A program made the translations under genes and the position numbers. The notes below the pieces were generated by a model. That model was not told the origin of the DNA, made no database searches, and saw only the letters and a list, made by a program, of their open reading frames with translations. DNA of 14,577 bases from Dehalococcoidia bacterium UBA4060 (GTDB lineage: Bacteria > Chloroflexota > Dehalococcoidia > GIF9 > UBA5629), in the NCBI GenBank assembly GCA_002383665.1, contig DFZI01000024.1:21545-36121 (forward strand). Direction: 5' to 3'. Positions 1 to 6,624 of the stretch are shown piece by piece. The first letter of the stretch is position 1. Every line of letters starts with the position of its first letter.

Positions 1-555
1 ACCTATGCTACCTGGTGGATCAGGCAGGCCATCAACAGGGTGATCTCGGATCAGTCAAGGACGATCAGGCTGCCAGTGCATACTGTTGAGACTATTACCA
101 AGATGAACAGTGCCCGCCAGAAACTCCTGCAGCAGTTAGGACGAAAACCGACCAGTGATGAACTGGCTACTGAGATGGGTGTCGATGCAGAGAAGATTGA
201 CTGGCTGGTAAGTGTACTTTATGCTGAGCCGGTCTCGTTGGATATACCTATAGGTGACGACGAGAGCCAACTCAGCGACTTCATTGAGGACGAAGTCGAT
301 CCTGCGCCTGAAGAACAGGCGGCTAATAGCATGCTACGACAACAGTTCAGGGACTTGCTGGCGTCGCTAAGTGAGAGGGAGCGAAAGATTATTGAAATGC
401 GCTATGGACTGGATAATGAGCAAGGTCTGACATTAAAAGAGGTTGGACACGAGTTTGGACTCACACGTGAACGTATCAGGCAGATCGAAAAAGAGGCGCT
501 GGCCAAACTCAGACATCCCAGCCGTAGTCGTAAATTGATCGATTATCTTTCCTGA
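1..555 (+). CDS. rpoD: RNA polymerase primary sigma factor, C-terminal part (5' truncated by window edge)
   Basis: This is the C-terminal 184 residues of a sigma-70 family factor, which directs RNA polymerase to housekeeping promoters. The open frame runs in from base 1, so the GTG at 40 is an internal codon and not the start. The first residues, TYATWWIRQAI followed by RTIRLPVH, are the region 2.3/2.4 signature that melts and reads the -10 element. A region 3 segment follows (GRKPTSDELATEMG). Near the end are RERKIIEMRYGL and the region 4.2 helix-turn-helix (LTLKEVGHEFGLTRERIRQIE), which reads the -35 element. The protein ends 22 residues after that helix, as group 1/2 sigma factors do. A strong terminator begins 18 bases after the stop. 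A group 2 paralogue cannot be excluded because region 1 lies outside the window. Confidence 0.95.
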   Translation, partial: TYATWWIRQAINRVISDQSRTIRLPVHTVETITKMNSARQKLLQQLGRKPTSDELATEMGVDAEKIDWLVSVLYAEPVSLDIPIGDDESQLSDFIEDEVDPAPEEQAANSMLRQQFRDLLASLSERERKIIEMRYGLDNEQGLTLKEVGHEFGLTRERIRQIEKEALAKLRHPSRSRKLIDYLS

Positions 556-573
556 TAAGATAGCATGGTTGAA

Positions 574-606
574 AAAAGCCCGCAGGTTGTAAACCTGCGG
601 GCTTTT
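574..606 (+). terminator. Strong intrinsic terminator after the sigma factor gene
   Basis: The arms GCCCGCAGGTT (578-588) and AACCTGCGGGC (592-602) pair perfectly around a 3-base loop. Flanking AAAA and TTTT extend the stem to 15 bp, and a T-rich tract follows. It sits just after the sigma factor stop codon and just before the response regulator start, so it should separate the two transcription units. Confidence 0.93.
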
Positions 607-633
607 ATTTATTCTGTAAATAGGGGCTATTAT

Positions 634-1335
634 ATGACCGGAAACAAAGTAATGATTGTTGAAGATGACGATACTCTGAGGGAAGCACTCCGTTATAATC
701 TCGAGAGGGAGGGATATGAGGTAATGCTCGCTAAAGACGGTGGGGAAGCTCTGGAGCAGGCAAGATCCAATAAGCCGGACCTGATGTTACTGGATCTGAT
801 GTTACCGGTATTGGGAGGTTTGGAGGTTTGCCGGATCCTGCGTAGTGAGATGAAGCTACCTGTAATCATGCTGACGGCCAAGACTGAGGAAGTGGACAAA
901 GTTGTGGGGCTGGAAGTTGGGGCAGATGATTATGTCACCAAGCCTTTCAGCATGAGAGAATTACAGGCTCGCATTAAAGCGGTATTACGACGGGGTGTGG
1001 AGAAACGGGAGGAAAAGCCGACCGAGCAATCTCGGGAAGCAGTGGAGGTAGGAAAGATCAAGATAGATACCAGAACGCACACAGTATATTGTGAAGGCAA
1101 GAAAATCGAACTGAGCCCCAAGGAATTCGAGTTGCTGGCTTTTTTAATGTCCAGCAAGGGCCAGGTGATGAGCAGGGAACAGATTTTACGCAGGGTATGG
1201 GGTTATGAATATATCGGCAATGATCGTACAGTAGATGTACATGTTAGATGGCTTCGCCAAAAGCTCGAAGACAATCCCGAAGACCCTCAATACCTGCTAA
1301 CCGTACGTGGATATGGCTATAAGTTTCAAGGATAA
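634..1335 (+). CDS. phoB: OmpR/PhoB-family response regulator of the phosphate regulon
   Basis: This 233-residue DNA-binding response regulator probably controls the phosphate genes that follow. The receiver domain (about 5-120) shows the acidic cluster E10-D13, the phospho-acceptor D54 in LLDLMLP, T81 and K103 (TKPF). A winged-helix Trans_reg_C domain (about 133-232) ends with VRGYGYKF. I chose the ATG at 634 because AGGGG lies 7 bases upstream. A longer frame from 565 would run through the terminator hairpin and add residues unlike the family. The histidine kinase follows 12 bases after the stop. Assignment to phosphate rather than another signal rests on the adjacent pst-phoU genes and the PhoB-like winged helix. 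No clear promoter was seen between the terminator and this start. Confidence 0.92.
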   Translation: MTGNKVMIVEDDDTLREALRYNLEREGYEVMLAKDGGEALEQARSNKPDLMLLDLMLPVLGGLEVCRILRSEMKLPVIMLTAKTEEVDKVVGLEVGADDYVTKPFSMRELQARIKAVLRRGVEKREEKPTEQSREAVEVGKIKIDTRTHTVYCEGKKIELSPKEFELLAFLMSSKGQVMSREQILRRVWGYEYIGNDRTVDVHVRWLRQKLEDNPEDPQYLLTVRGYGYKFQG

Positions 1336-1347
1336 ATTGAAGTAAGC

Positions 1348-2391
1348 ATGAGTGAAAGGTGGGATGGCGAGCAAATAAGGCTTTTATGTGGTCCTATCGC
1401 AGATGCTCTGGCCAATATAGAAGACTGTGTAATCATCATCTCCAGAGATAGGCTGGTTGAGTATATGAACACTGCTGCCGAATTGGTCTTCAGCCCTGAG
1501 CCAGGGGATGTCAGGTCTGTGTCATTTATTGAGATGGTACGTGATTATGAATGTGATTCACTCCTGCGCAGGTGCATTGAAACCGGTCAAAGGCAGTCGG
1601 CGGTGGTCAAATTGAGGCAGGGCAACAGGCTTTTGCAAGTTACAATTGTGCCGGGTAGGTGGCAGCAGCATTATATTGCTGTCATGAAGGATCTAACCGA
1701 GCGGCAGCGATTGGCGGACATCCATCGTGACCTTATTTCCAATATCTCCCACGAATTCAGGACGCCGCTCGCCTCAATCAAGCTACTGGCCGAAACGCTC
1801 ATTGATGGGGCTGTCCGTGATCCTCAAAGAGCGCCAGATTTCCTGCAGAAAATAAGTATTGAGGTCGACAAACTGACGTATATGGCTGACGAACTGAAGG
1901 AATTGGCCGACATTGAAAAGGGTGGATCGGTCCTGAGCAAGAGCAAGACTGATATCGGGCAGATAGTGAGAAACGCAGTCAGCAGGTTAGAAGAACAGGC
2001 CAGGGCAGGAGGTCTGCAACTGGAGGTATCTGTTGAGGAAGGATTGCCAGCACCTGTGGTCGATGGTAACCGCATCGAAAGAGTCTTAATGAATCTTATA
2101 CACAATGCTATTAAATTCACATCCCCCGAAGGAAGAATCACTATAAAAGCGGCTTTGCAGGGCACGGAGATACTTGTGAGCGTGCAGGATACGGGACATG
2201 GCATCGCCCAGGAAGATCTGCCGCGTATTTTCGAAAGATTTTACAAGGCTGACAGGTCCAGGGGGGGTGAAGGCTCGGGCCTGGGATTGAGCATATCCAA
2301 GCATATCATTACTGCACACGGCGGCAGAATCTGGGTTGATAGCGAGGTCGGTAAGGGTTCTACGTTCTATTTCACATTGCCTTTAGCCTGA
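1348..2391 (+). CDS. phoR: Soluble PAS-containing sensor histidine kinase, PhoR type
   Basis: This 347-residue kinase is predicted to phosphorylate the adjacent PhoB-like regulator. A PAS-like region (about 15-115) precedes a HisKA dimerisation domain with the phospho-acceptor H135 in SHEFRTPL. The HATPase domain carries the N box (N249, N253 in NLIHNAIKF), the G1 box DTGHGI (281-286), an F box (FERFYK) and the G2 box GSGLGL (309-314). No transmembrane segment or signal peptide is visible. An in-frame TAA five codons upstream rules out an extended N-terminus, so the protein should be cytosolic. E. coli PhoR is membrane-anchored but also senses phosphate through the Pst transporter and PhoU rather than a periplasmic domain, so a soluble version is plausible. 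The ribosome site is weak, which fits coupling to the gene upstream. Confidence 0.92.
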   Translation: MSERWDGEQIRLLCGPIADALANIEDCVIIISRDRLVEYMNTAAELVFSPEPGDVRSVSFIEMVRDYECDSLLRRCIETGQRQSAVVKLRQGNRLLQVTIVPGRWQQHYIAVMKDLTERQRLADIHRDLISNISHEFRTPLASIKLLAETLIDGAVRDPQRAPDFLQKISIEVDKLTYMADELKELADIEKGGSVLSKSKTDIGQIVRNAVSRLEEQARAGGLQLEVSVEEGLPAPVVDGNRIERVLMNLIHNAIKFTSPEGRITIKAALQGTEILVSVQDTGHGIAQEDLPRIFERFYKADRSRGGEGSGLGLSISKHIITAHGGRIWVDSEVGKGSTFYFTLPLA

Positions 2392-2404
2392 TTGTTAGGC
2401 TAAA
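2382..2404 (+). terminator. Possible terminator overlapping the phoR stop codon
   Basis: The arms TTTAGCCT (2382-2389) and AGGCTAAA (2397-2404) form an 8-bp stem with a 7-base loop, followed by ATTTT. The stem is short and AT-rich at its base, so termination may be partial. It would separate phoBR from the independently controlled pstS promoter. Confidence 0.45.
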
Positions 2405-2406
2405 AT

Positions 2407-2439
2407 TTTAACCTGTTTTTAACAATCATTTAAACCCAG
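2407..2439 (+). promoter_or_regulatory. Pho-box-like triple direct repeat upstream of pstS
   Basis: Three head-to-tail 11-mers are present: TTTAACCTGTT (2407), TTTAACAATCA (2418) and TTTAAACCCAG (2429). The shared core is TTTAA followed by A or C. An 11-base period with a TTAAC-like core matches the layout of PhoB/PhoP sites, which are direct repeats read by winged-helix dimers on one face of the helix. AT-rich -10 candidates lie downstream (TATATA at 2443, TATATT at 2461), and no separate -35 is obvious, as is common at activator-dependent Pho promoters. The position, 76 bases before the pstS start, is suitable. Binding by the phoB product is inferred. Confidence 0.65.
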
Positions 2440-2514
2440 CTTTATATAGCTTGTTTAAAATATATTATGAACAGCATTATTGCTTATATAAATTCTTATC
2501 TTAAAGGAGGATCA

Positions 2515-3378
2515 ATGTCATCGATCAAGCATTCAATGAAAAAGGTGGGTGTTCTGCTCTCATCGACGCTATTGTTAGCGGCGGTGATTTTGGCAGGGTG
2601 TGCACCTGCATCAGCGCCTGTTGCAACGCCCCAGGCGGGCGAACTTAGTGGGACTATCAATGAGGCAGGCTCGACCAGCGTTCAGCCTCTGGCTGAGCTC
2701 ATGGCAACTGCATTTACTGCAAAATATCCAAAGGTCACTGTTAATATTTCCGGTGGCGGCTCCAGTGCTGGCGTGAAAGCCATAGCCGCAGGGACGGTCG
2801 ATATCGGTGCAGCTTCACGTGATATCAAAATCACCGAGCCCGATGTTATTCCTGTTTGTATTGCCCGAGACGGTGTTGCAATCGTAGTGAATGAAGCCAA
2901 CTCGTTGACCGGTGTAACCATTGAACAGGTTGCCAAAATATATGCGGGAGAGATCACTAACTGGAAGGATGTCGGAGGAAATGATGCTACCATAACCGTC
3001 GTGAGCCGGGAAGAAGGCTCAGGTACCCGTGAAGTGTTTGAAGAGTATGTAACGGGTGCGTTTAAAAAGAAGATCAAAGCCGACGCTCTTTTCTTCGATT
3101 CCAACGGCGCTATCCGCAGCAAGGTAGCATCGGACAAAAATGCCGTGGGTTATGTATCGTTCGGGTATGTAGCCGGGCTTAAAACACTGATGGTTAACAA
3201 TGTTGCTCCCACTATTGAGAATGCACAGAGCGGGAAATATCCCATAGTCAGGCGATTATATTTCCTGACCAAATCGGTGCCATCGGGGATAGTTAAAGAG
3301 TTCATTGATTTCTGCCGTGGCCCAGAAGGGCAAAAAATTGCCCTGAATGAAGGTTATATTCCGCTTGTGTTAAAATAG
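2515..3378 (+). CDS. pstS: Phosphate ABC transporter substrate-binding lipoprotein PstS
   Basis: This 287-residue protein captures phosphate outside the membrane and delivers it to PstCA. I chose the ATG at 2515 because AAAGGAGG lies 4 bases upstream. A start at 2467 would add 16 residues ahead of a normal signal peptide. Residues 9-28 form a basic then hydrophobic lipoprotein signal ending in LAGC, with lipidated cysteine at 29. A low-complexity linker rich in Ala and Pro follows. Phosphate-binding motifs typical of PstS are visible: GSTSVQP (52-58), GGGSSAG (80-86), SRD (101-103) and EEGSGTRE (166-173). A lipidated binding protein fits an organism with a single membrane. It is preceded by a Pho-box-like repeat and followed by a strong hairpin before pstC. 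Confidence 0.95.
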   Translation: MSSIKHSMKKVGVLLSSTLLLAAVILAGCAPASAPVATPQAGELSGTINEAGSTSVQPLAELMATAFTAKYPKVTVNISGGGSSAGVKAIAAGTVDIGAASRDIKITEPDVIPVCIARDGVAIVVNEANSLTGVTIEQVAKIYAGEITNWKDVGGNDATITVVSREEGSGTREVFEEYVTGAFKKKIKADALFFDSNGAIRSKVASDKNAVGYVSFGYVAGLKTLMVNNVAPTIENAQSGKYPIVRRLYFLTKSVPSGIVKEFIDFCRGPEGQKIALNEGYIPLVLK

Positions 3379-3402
3379 GCTTCTATAAGCACCTCCGTAT
3401 GT

Positions 3403-3430
3403 ATGGGCAGCGTCAGTTGACGTTGCCCAT
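3403..3430 (+). terminator. Strong hairpin between pstS and pstC
   Basis: The arms ATGGGCAGCGTCA and TGACGTTGCCCAT pair over 13 positions with one G-U wobble; the two-base centre would open to a 4-6 base loop in RNA. The following bases (GCTATAATTTT) hold only a short T-run, so it may be a leaky terminator, a 3' stability element protecting pstS mRNA, or both. A TATAAT at 3433 also resembles a -10 box, but the only nearby -35-like TTGACG (3417) is just 10 bases away. Confidence 0.6.
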
Positions 3431-3446
3431 GCTATAATTTTGAGCA

Positions 3447-4340
3447 ATGTCAAAAATATCTGATTCGGTTTTACAACCAGGTTGTGAGCTTCGGCGAGTA
3501 TATGACGGGTTCTGGCGTTATGCCATTTATTTATTCGGCGCAATATCGTTTATAATCCTTTTGCTCATCGCCCTCTTTATATTCAGGGAGGGATACCCCG
3601 CTTTTCAAAAAATAGGTATCTGGCAGTTCATCAGCGGATTGAGATGGGATGTTAGCGATCAAGCCTACGGCATTTTGCCTATGATCATTGGTTCGACCTA
3701 TGTCACCATAGGTGCCCTTTTGATCTCCGTTCCGCTCGGTATTTTTACTGCCGTTTTTCTTACTGATGTTGCCCCGCAAATGATGAGATCCATAATACGT
3801 CCGGCTATTGAACTGCTCGTAGGTATTCCGTCGGTTGTATATGGCTTGGTGGGAATGCTGATGCTGGTCCCGATTATTCGGCAGAGCGGGCATGGCTCCG
3901 GTGACAGCGTACTTGCGGCTTCAATAGTTCTGGCAGTAATGGTACTTCCTACCATTGTATCGATTACTGAAGATAGTATCATAGCAGTTCCCAATGCTTA
4001 CAGAGAAGGAGCCCTGTCGCTGGGTGCCACCAGGTGGCAGATGATATGGCATGTGGTGTTGCCGGCAGCCAAATCGGGCATAATTGCCAGTATTGTGCTG
4101 GGCATGGGGAGAGCCATCGGTGAAACGATGGCTATGATCATGGTGATAGGAAACAGCATAATTATCCCTGATTCGATATTTAGTCCTGCGAGAACTCTGA
4201 CAGGCACCCTGGCGCTGGAACTGAAATATGCGGCAGGGTTGCATTGGAATGCCCTGTTTGCCACCGGCGTGGTACTTTTTGTTTTTATACTTATTCTTAA
4301 CAGCTTTGGGTTTCTGATGCTCAGAGGCAAGAATAAATGA
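3447..4340 (+). CDS. pstC: Phosphate ABC transporter permease PstC
   Basis: This 297-residue membrane protein forms half of the phosphate channel with PstA. The N-terminus is cytosolic, followed by a first hydrophobic span (about 25-46), an extracytoplasmic loop with the PstC-like GLRWD element, and about five more spans. The cytoplasmic EAA loop that docks on PstB starts near E175 and includes AVPNAYREGALSLGATRW. GRAIGETMA follows, as usual in PstC. The ATG is the first start available because TGA precedes it in frame by one codon. Its ribosome site is poor (only TGAG nearby), which together with the hairpin upstream would lower its output relative to pstS. It overlaps pstA by ATGA. Confidence 0.95.
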   Translation: MSKISDSVLQPGCELRRVYDGFWRYAIYLFGAISFIILLLIALFIFREGYPAFQKIGIWQFISGLRWDVSDQAYGILPMIIGSTYVTIGALLISVPLGIFTAVFLTDVAPQMMRSIIRPAIELLVGIPSVVYGLVGMLMLVPIIRQSGHGSGDSVLAASIVLAVMVLPTIVSITEDSIIAVPNAYREGALSLGATRWQMIWHVVLPAAKSGIIASIVLGMGRAIGETMAMIMVIGNSIIIPDSIFSPARTLTGTLALELKYAAGLHWNALFATGVVLFVFILILNSFGFLMLRGKNK

Positions 4341-5188
4341 AGATATCACCTAGAGTTACGCACTCTATAGCTTGGGGTGTCTGCTGGGCTGCGGGGCTGC
4401 TCTCGCTGGCCTTTCTATTGGTCATTATAGGATACGTATTTGTCAATGGTATCGGATCGATAAGCTGGGAGTTTCTTACCACCAATCCCCAAGGAGGCTT
4501 AAAAGGAGAAGGTGGCATATTAAGTCCACTGGTTGGTACATTATATCTGGTGGCACTGACGTTACTGATAGCTGTACCGCTGGGTGTGGGCGCTGCAATT
4601 TATCTGTCTGAGTATGCGGTTAATAACTGGTTTACAAAGATGGTACGATTTGGAGTGGAATCTCTGGCTGGCATACCTTCCATTGTCTTTGGTCTTTTCG
4701 GATTCGCCCTCTTTGTAATCGCCTTGGGTTTTAACTTCTCCATACTTTCAGGTTCATTGACACTGGCGTGCCTGTGTTTGCCGGTGATCATACGTACATG
4801 CGAAGAGGCAATCAAGGCAGTGCCTGGCACATACAGGGAGGCAAGTTATGGGTTGGGAGCAACAAAGTGGCAGACAATAATGCACGTTATATTGCCGGCG
4901 GCTATCCCAGGTATCATTACTGCTATTATATTGACTGTGGGAAGAATTGTTGAGGAGACAGCTTGTTTGTATGTAACTATGGGCGGGAGCTCAAATATGC
5001 CTACATCGGTATGGTCAAACAGCCGAACGCTCTCGCTGCATCTATATTATCTGGCCATGGAAACAACGGCAGTAGATAAAGCCCTGGCTACAGGTGTAAT
5101 ACTGATATTGATTATTGTTGTAATTAATTTTGTAACAAGATGGCTATCCAACAGATATGTCGCTATGACCCGTGGAGGTAACAGATAA
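4337..5188 (+). CDS. pstA: Phosphate ABC transporter permease PstA
   Basis: This 283-residue permease pairs with PstC. Six hydrophobic spans are apparent, starting at about residues 11-35. The extracytoplasmic loop contains SWEFLTTNP and GGILSPLVGTLY, typical of PstA. The EAA loop begins near E156 and includes AVPGTYREASYGLGATKW, the contact with PstB. The start codon overlaps the pstC stop (ATGA), so translation is probably coupled. One oddity is in the motif after the EAA loop: family members usually read GR-A-I/V-GET, whereas here it is GRIVEETA (202-209), with glutamate at 206 in the usual glycine position. The rest is intact and the gene looks functional. Confidence 0.94.
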   Translation: MKISPRVTHSIAWGVCWAAGLLSLAFLLVIIGYVFVNGIGSISWEFLTTNPQGGLKGEGGILSPLVGTLYLVALTLLIAVPLGVGAAIYLSEYAVNNWFTKMVRFGVESLAGIPSIVFGLFGFALFVIALGFNFSILSGSLTLACLCLPVIIRTCEEAIKAVPGTYREASYGLGATKWQTIMHVILPAAIPGIITAIILTVGRIVEETACLYVTMGGSSNMPTSVWSNSRTLSLHLYYLAMETTAVDKALATGVILILIIVVINFVTRWLSNRYVAMTRGGNR

Positions 5189-5190
5189 AG

Positions 5191-5946
5191 ATGGCCGTTA
5201 AAATACAGATACGTGATTTAAATTTTTTTTACGGTCCTGCGCAGGCGTTAAAATCAATTAATATGGATATTTATGAGAATAAGATTACAGCCCTGATAGG
5301 ACCTTCCGGATGTGGCAAAACGACCCTGTTGCGGTTGATGAACAGGATGAGTGATCTCGTTCCTGATACGCGTGTTGAAGGACAGGTGCTTATTGATGGG
5401 CAGGATATATTTGAAAAGTCAGTTGATGTCGTAAATCTGCGCAAGAAAGTGGGAATGGTGTTCCAGCAGCCAAATCCTTTCCCCAAAACAATATTTGAAA
5501 ATGTGGCTTATGGTCCCAGGATGTTGGGTACGAATGACAAGCAGGCCTTGAGCAAGATCGTGGAAGAAAGCTTGAAGAAAGCTGCCCTGTGGGATGAGGT
5601 TAAGGAGATGTTGAATAAATCGGGCATGACTTTATCAGGTGGGCAGCAACAGCGTTTATGTATTGCGCGTGTCCTTGCTGTAAATCCCCAAATAATATTG
5701 ATGGATGAGCCATGCTCAGCTTTGGACCCGATCTCAACATTAAAAATAGAAGAGCTCATGATGGATTTAAAAAAGGAATATACCGTAATTATAGTTACAC
5801 ATAATATGCAGCAGGCTGCCCGTGTTAGCGATTACACCGGTTTTATGTTGCTGGGTGAGTTGGTTGAATATGCGGTGACCAGGGAGATTTTCAATGTGCC
5901 CAAAGATAAGCGTTGCGAAGATTATATAACAGGCAGATTTGGTTAA
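5191..5946 (+). CDS. pstB: Phosphate ABC transporter ATP-binding protein PstB
   Basis: This 251-residue ATPase powers phosphate import and, in the E. coli model, helps signal transporter activity to PhoU and PhoR. All catalytic elements are visible: Walker A GPSGCGKT (37-44), a Q-loop in FQQPNPFP, the ABC signature LSGGQQQR (from 148), Walker B LMDEP with D172 and E173, a CSALDP D-loop and the switch histidine H204 in THNM. The FQQPNPFPKTIFENVAYGPR stretch is characteristic of PstB rather than other ABC ATPases. The length matches the family. The ATG follows the pstA stop by two bases, with GGAGGT 11 bases upstream inside pstA. Confidence 0.97.
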   Translation: MAVKIQIRDLNFFYGPAQALKSINMDIYENKITALIGPSGCGKTTLLRLMNRMSDLVPDTRVEGQVLIDGQDIFEKSVDVVNLRKKVGMVFQQPNPFPKTIFENVAYGPRMLGTNDKQALSKIVEESLKKAALWDEVKEMLNKSGMTLSGGQQQRLCIARVLAVNPQIILMDEPCSALDPISTLKIEELMMDLKKEYTVIIVTHNMQQAARVSDYTGFMLLGELVEYAVTREIFNVPKDKRCEDYITGRFG

Positions 5947-5958
5947 AGGAGGGCTAAA

Positions 5959-6624
5959 ATGACAAGGGAAACTTACCAGAAAAACCTTAGGGAAATACAG
6001 GACGAGGTACTGGTCATGGGCAGTATGATCGAGAAGGCTTTGGAAAGGTCGATGCAGGCGCTGAGAGAGCGTGATCTTGATCTGGCTAAAAAGATTCTGG
6101 AAGATGATAAAAATATTAATAATAAGCGGCTTGAGATTGAACAGAGGGCAATGGACCTCTTGTGTACGCAGGCGCCCATGGCCAGTGATCTTAGGGTGTT
6201 GATTGCAGTATTAAATATCATTACTGATCTGGAAAGGATGGGTGATCACGCTGCTGGCAACGCCAAGATCGCCATCATGATCGGCAATGAACCTCCGCTT
6301 AAGCCTCTTATTGATCTGCCTCGTATGAATGAGAAGACGATTACAATGCTGCATGACAGTTTGGACGCTTTTATTAACCATGATGCCGATGCGGCTCGTA
6401 AGATCGTGCCCGAGGATGATGAGATAGACCACCTTTATGACCAGGTCTTCAGGGAGCTGTTGACCTTTATGATGGAAGACCCGCGTACGATTACACGTGC
6501 CACGCGACTGATCTGGGCGGCGCATAACCTTGAGCGAACGAGTGACAGGGTAACAAATATATGTGAGAGAGTCGTTTTTATGGTTACCGGCATATTGGAG
6601 GATCTGAACGTCTCAACTTATTAG
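5959..6624 (+). CDS. phoU: Phosphate signalling protein PhoU
   Basis: This 221-residue all-helical protein is built of two tandem three-helix PhoU domains. Each carries the metal-cluster motif E-x3-D: DLERMGDHAAGNA (E92, D96) and NLERTSDRVTNICERV (E192, D196). In characterised systems PhoU binds PhoR and PstB and represses the regulon when phosphate is plentiful. Here it probably does so with the soluble kinase encoded upstream. The gene starts 12 bases after pstB with a strong AAAGGAGG, so it belongs to the same transcription unit. It ends tail-to-tail with the next, minus-strand pseudogene with a 4-base overlap, and no terminator is visible after it. Confidence 0.96.
   Translation: MTRETYQKNLREIQDEVLVMGSMIEKALERSMQALRERDLDLAKKILEDDKNINNKRLEIEQRAMDLLCTQAPMASDLRVLIAVLNIITDLERMGDHAAGNAKIAIMIGNEPPLKPLIDLPRMNEKTITMLHDSLDAFINHDADAARKIVPEDDEIDHLYDQVFRELLTFMMEDPRTITRATRLIWAAHNLERTSDRVTNICERVVFMVTGILEDLNVSTY

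Noticed and set aside
565..633. Extended N-terminus for the response regulator from an ATG at 565
   Set aside because: It would translate the terminator hairpin, lacks a ribosome site, and adds residues not seen in the family; the ATG at 634 has AGGGG at good spacing.
2467..2514. Upstream ATG for pstS
   Set aside because: It adds 16 residues before a normal lipoprotein signal and would sit at or before the likely transcription start; AAAGGAGG precedes the ATG at 2515.
3417..3438. Internal promoter TTGACG/TATAAT ahead of pstC
   Set aside because: The spacer is only 10 bases and the -35 lies inside the hairpin arm; a lone TATAAT in AT-rich DNA is weak evidence.
3531..4349. Long minus-strand open frames opposite pstC
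   Set aside because: They overlap a well-supported permease gene, have biased composition and no family features, and no ribosome sites were seen; they are frame shadows.
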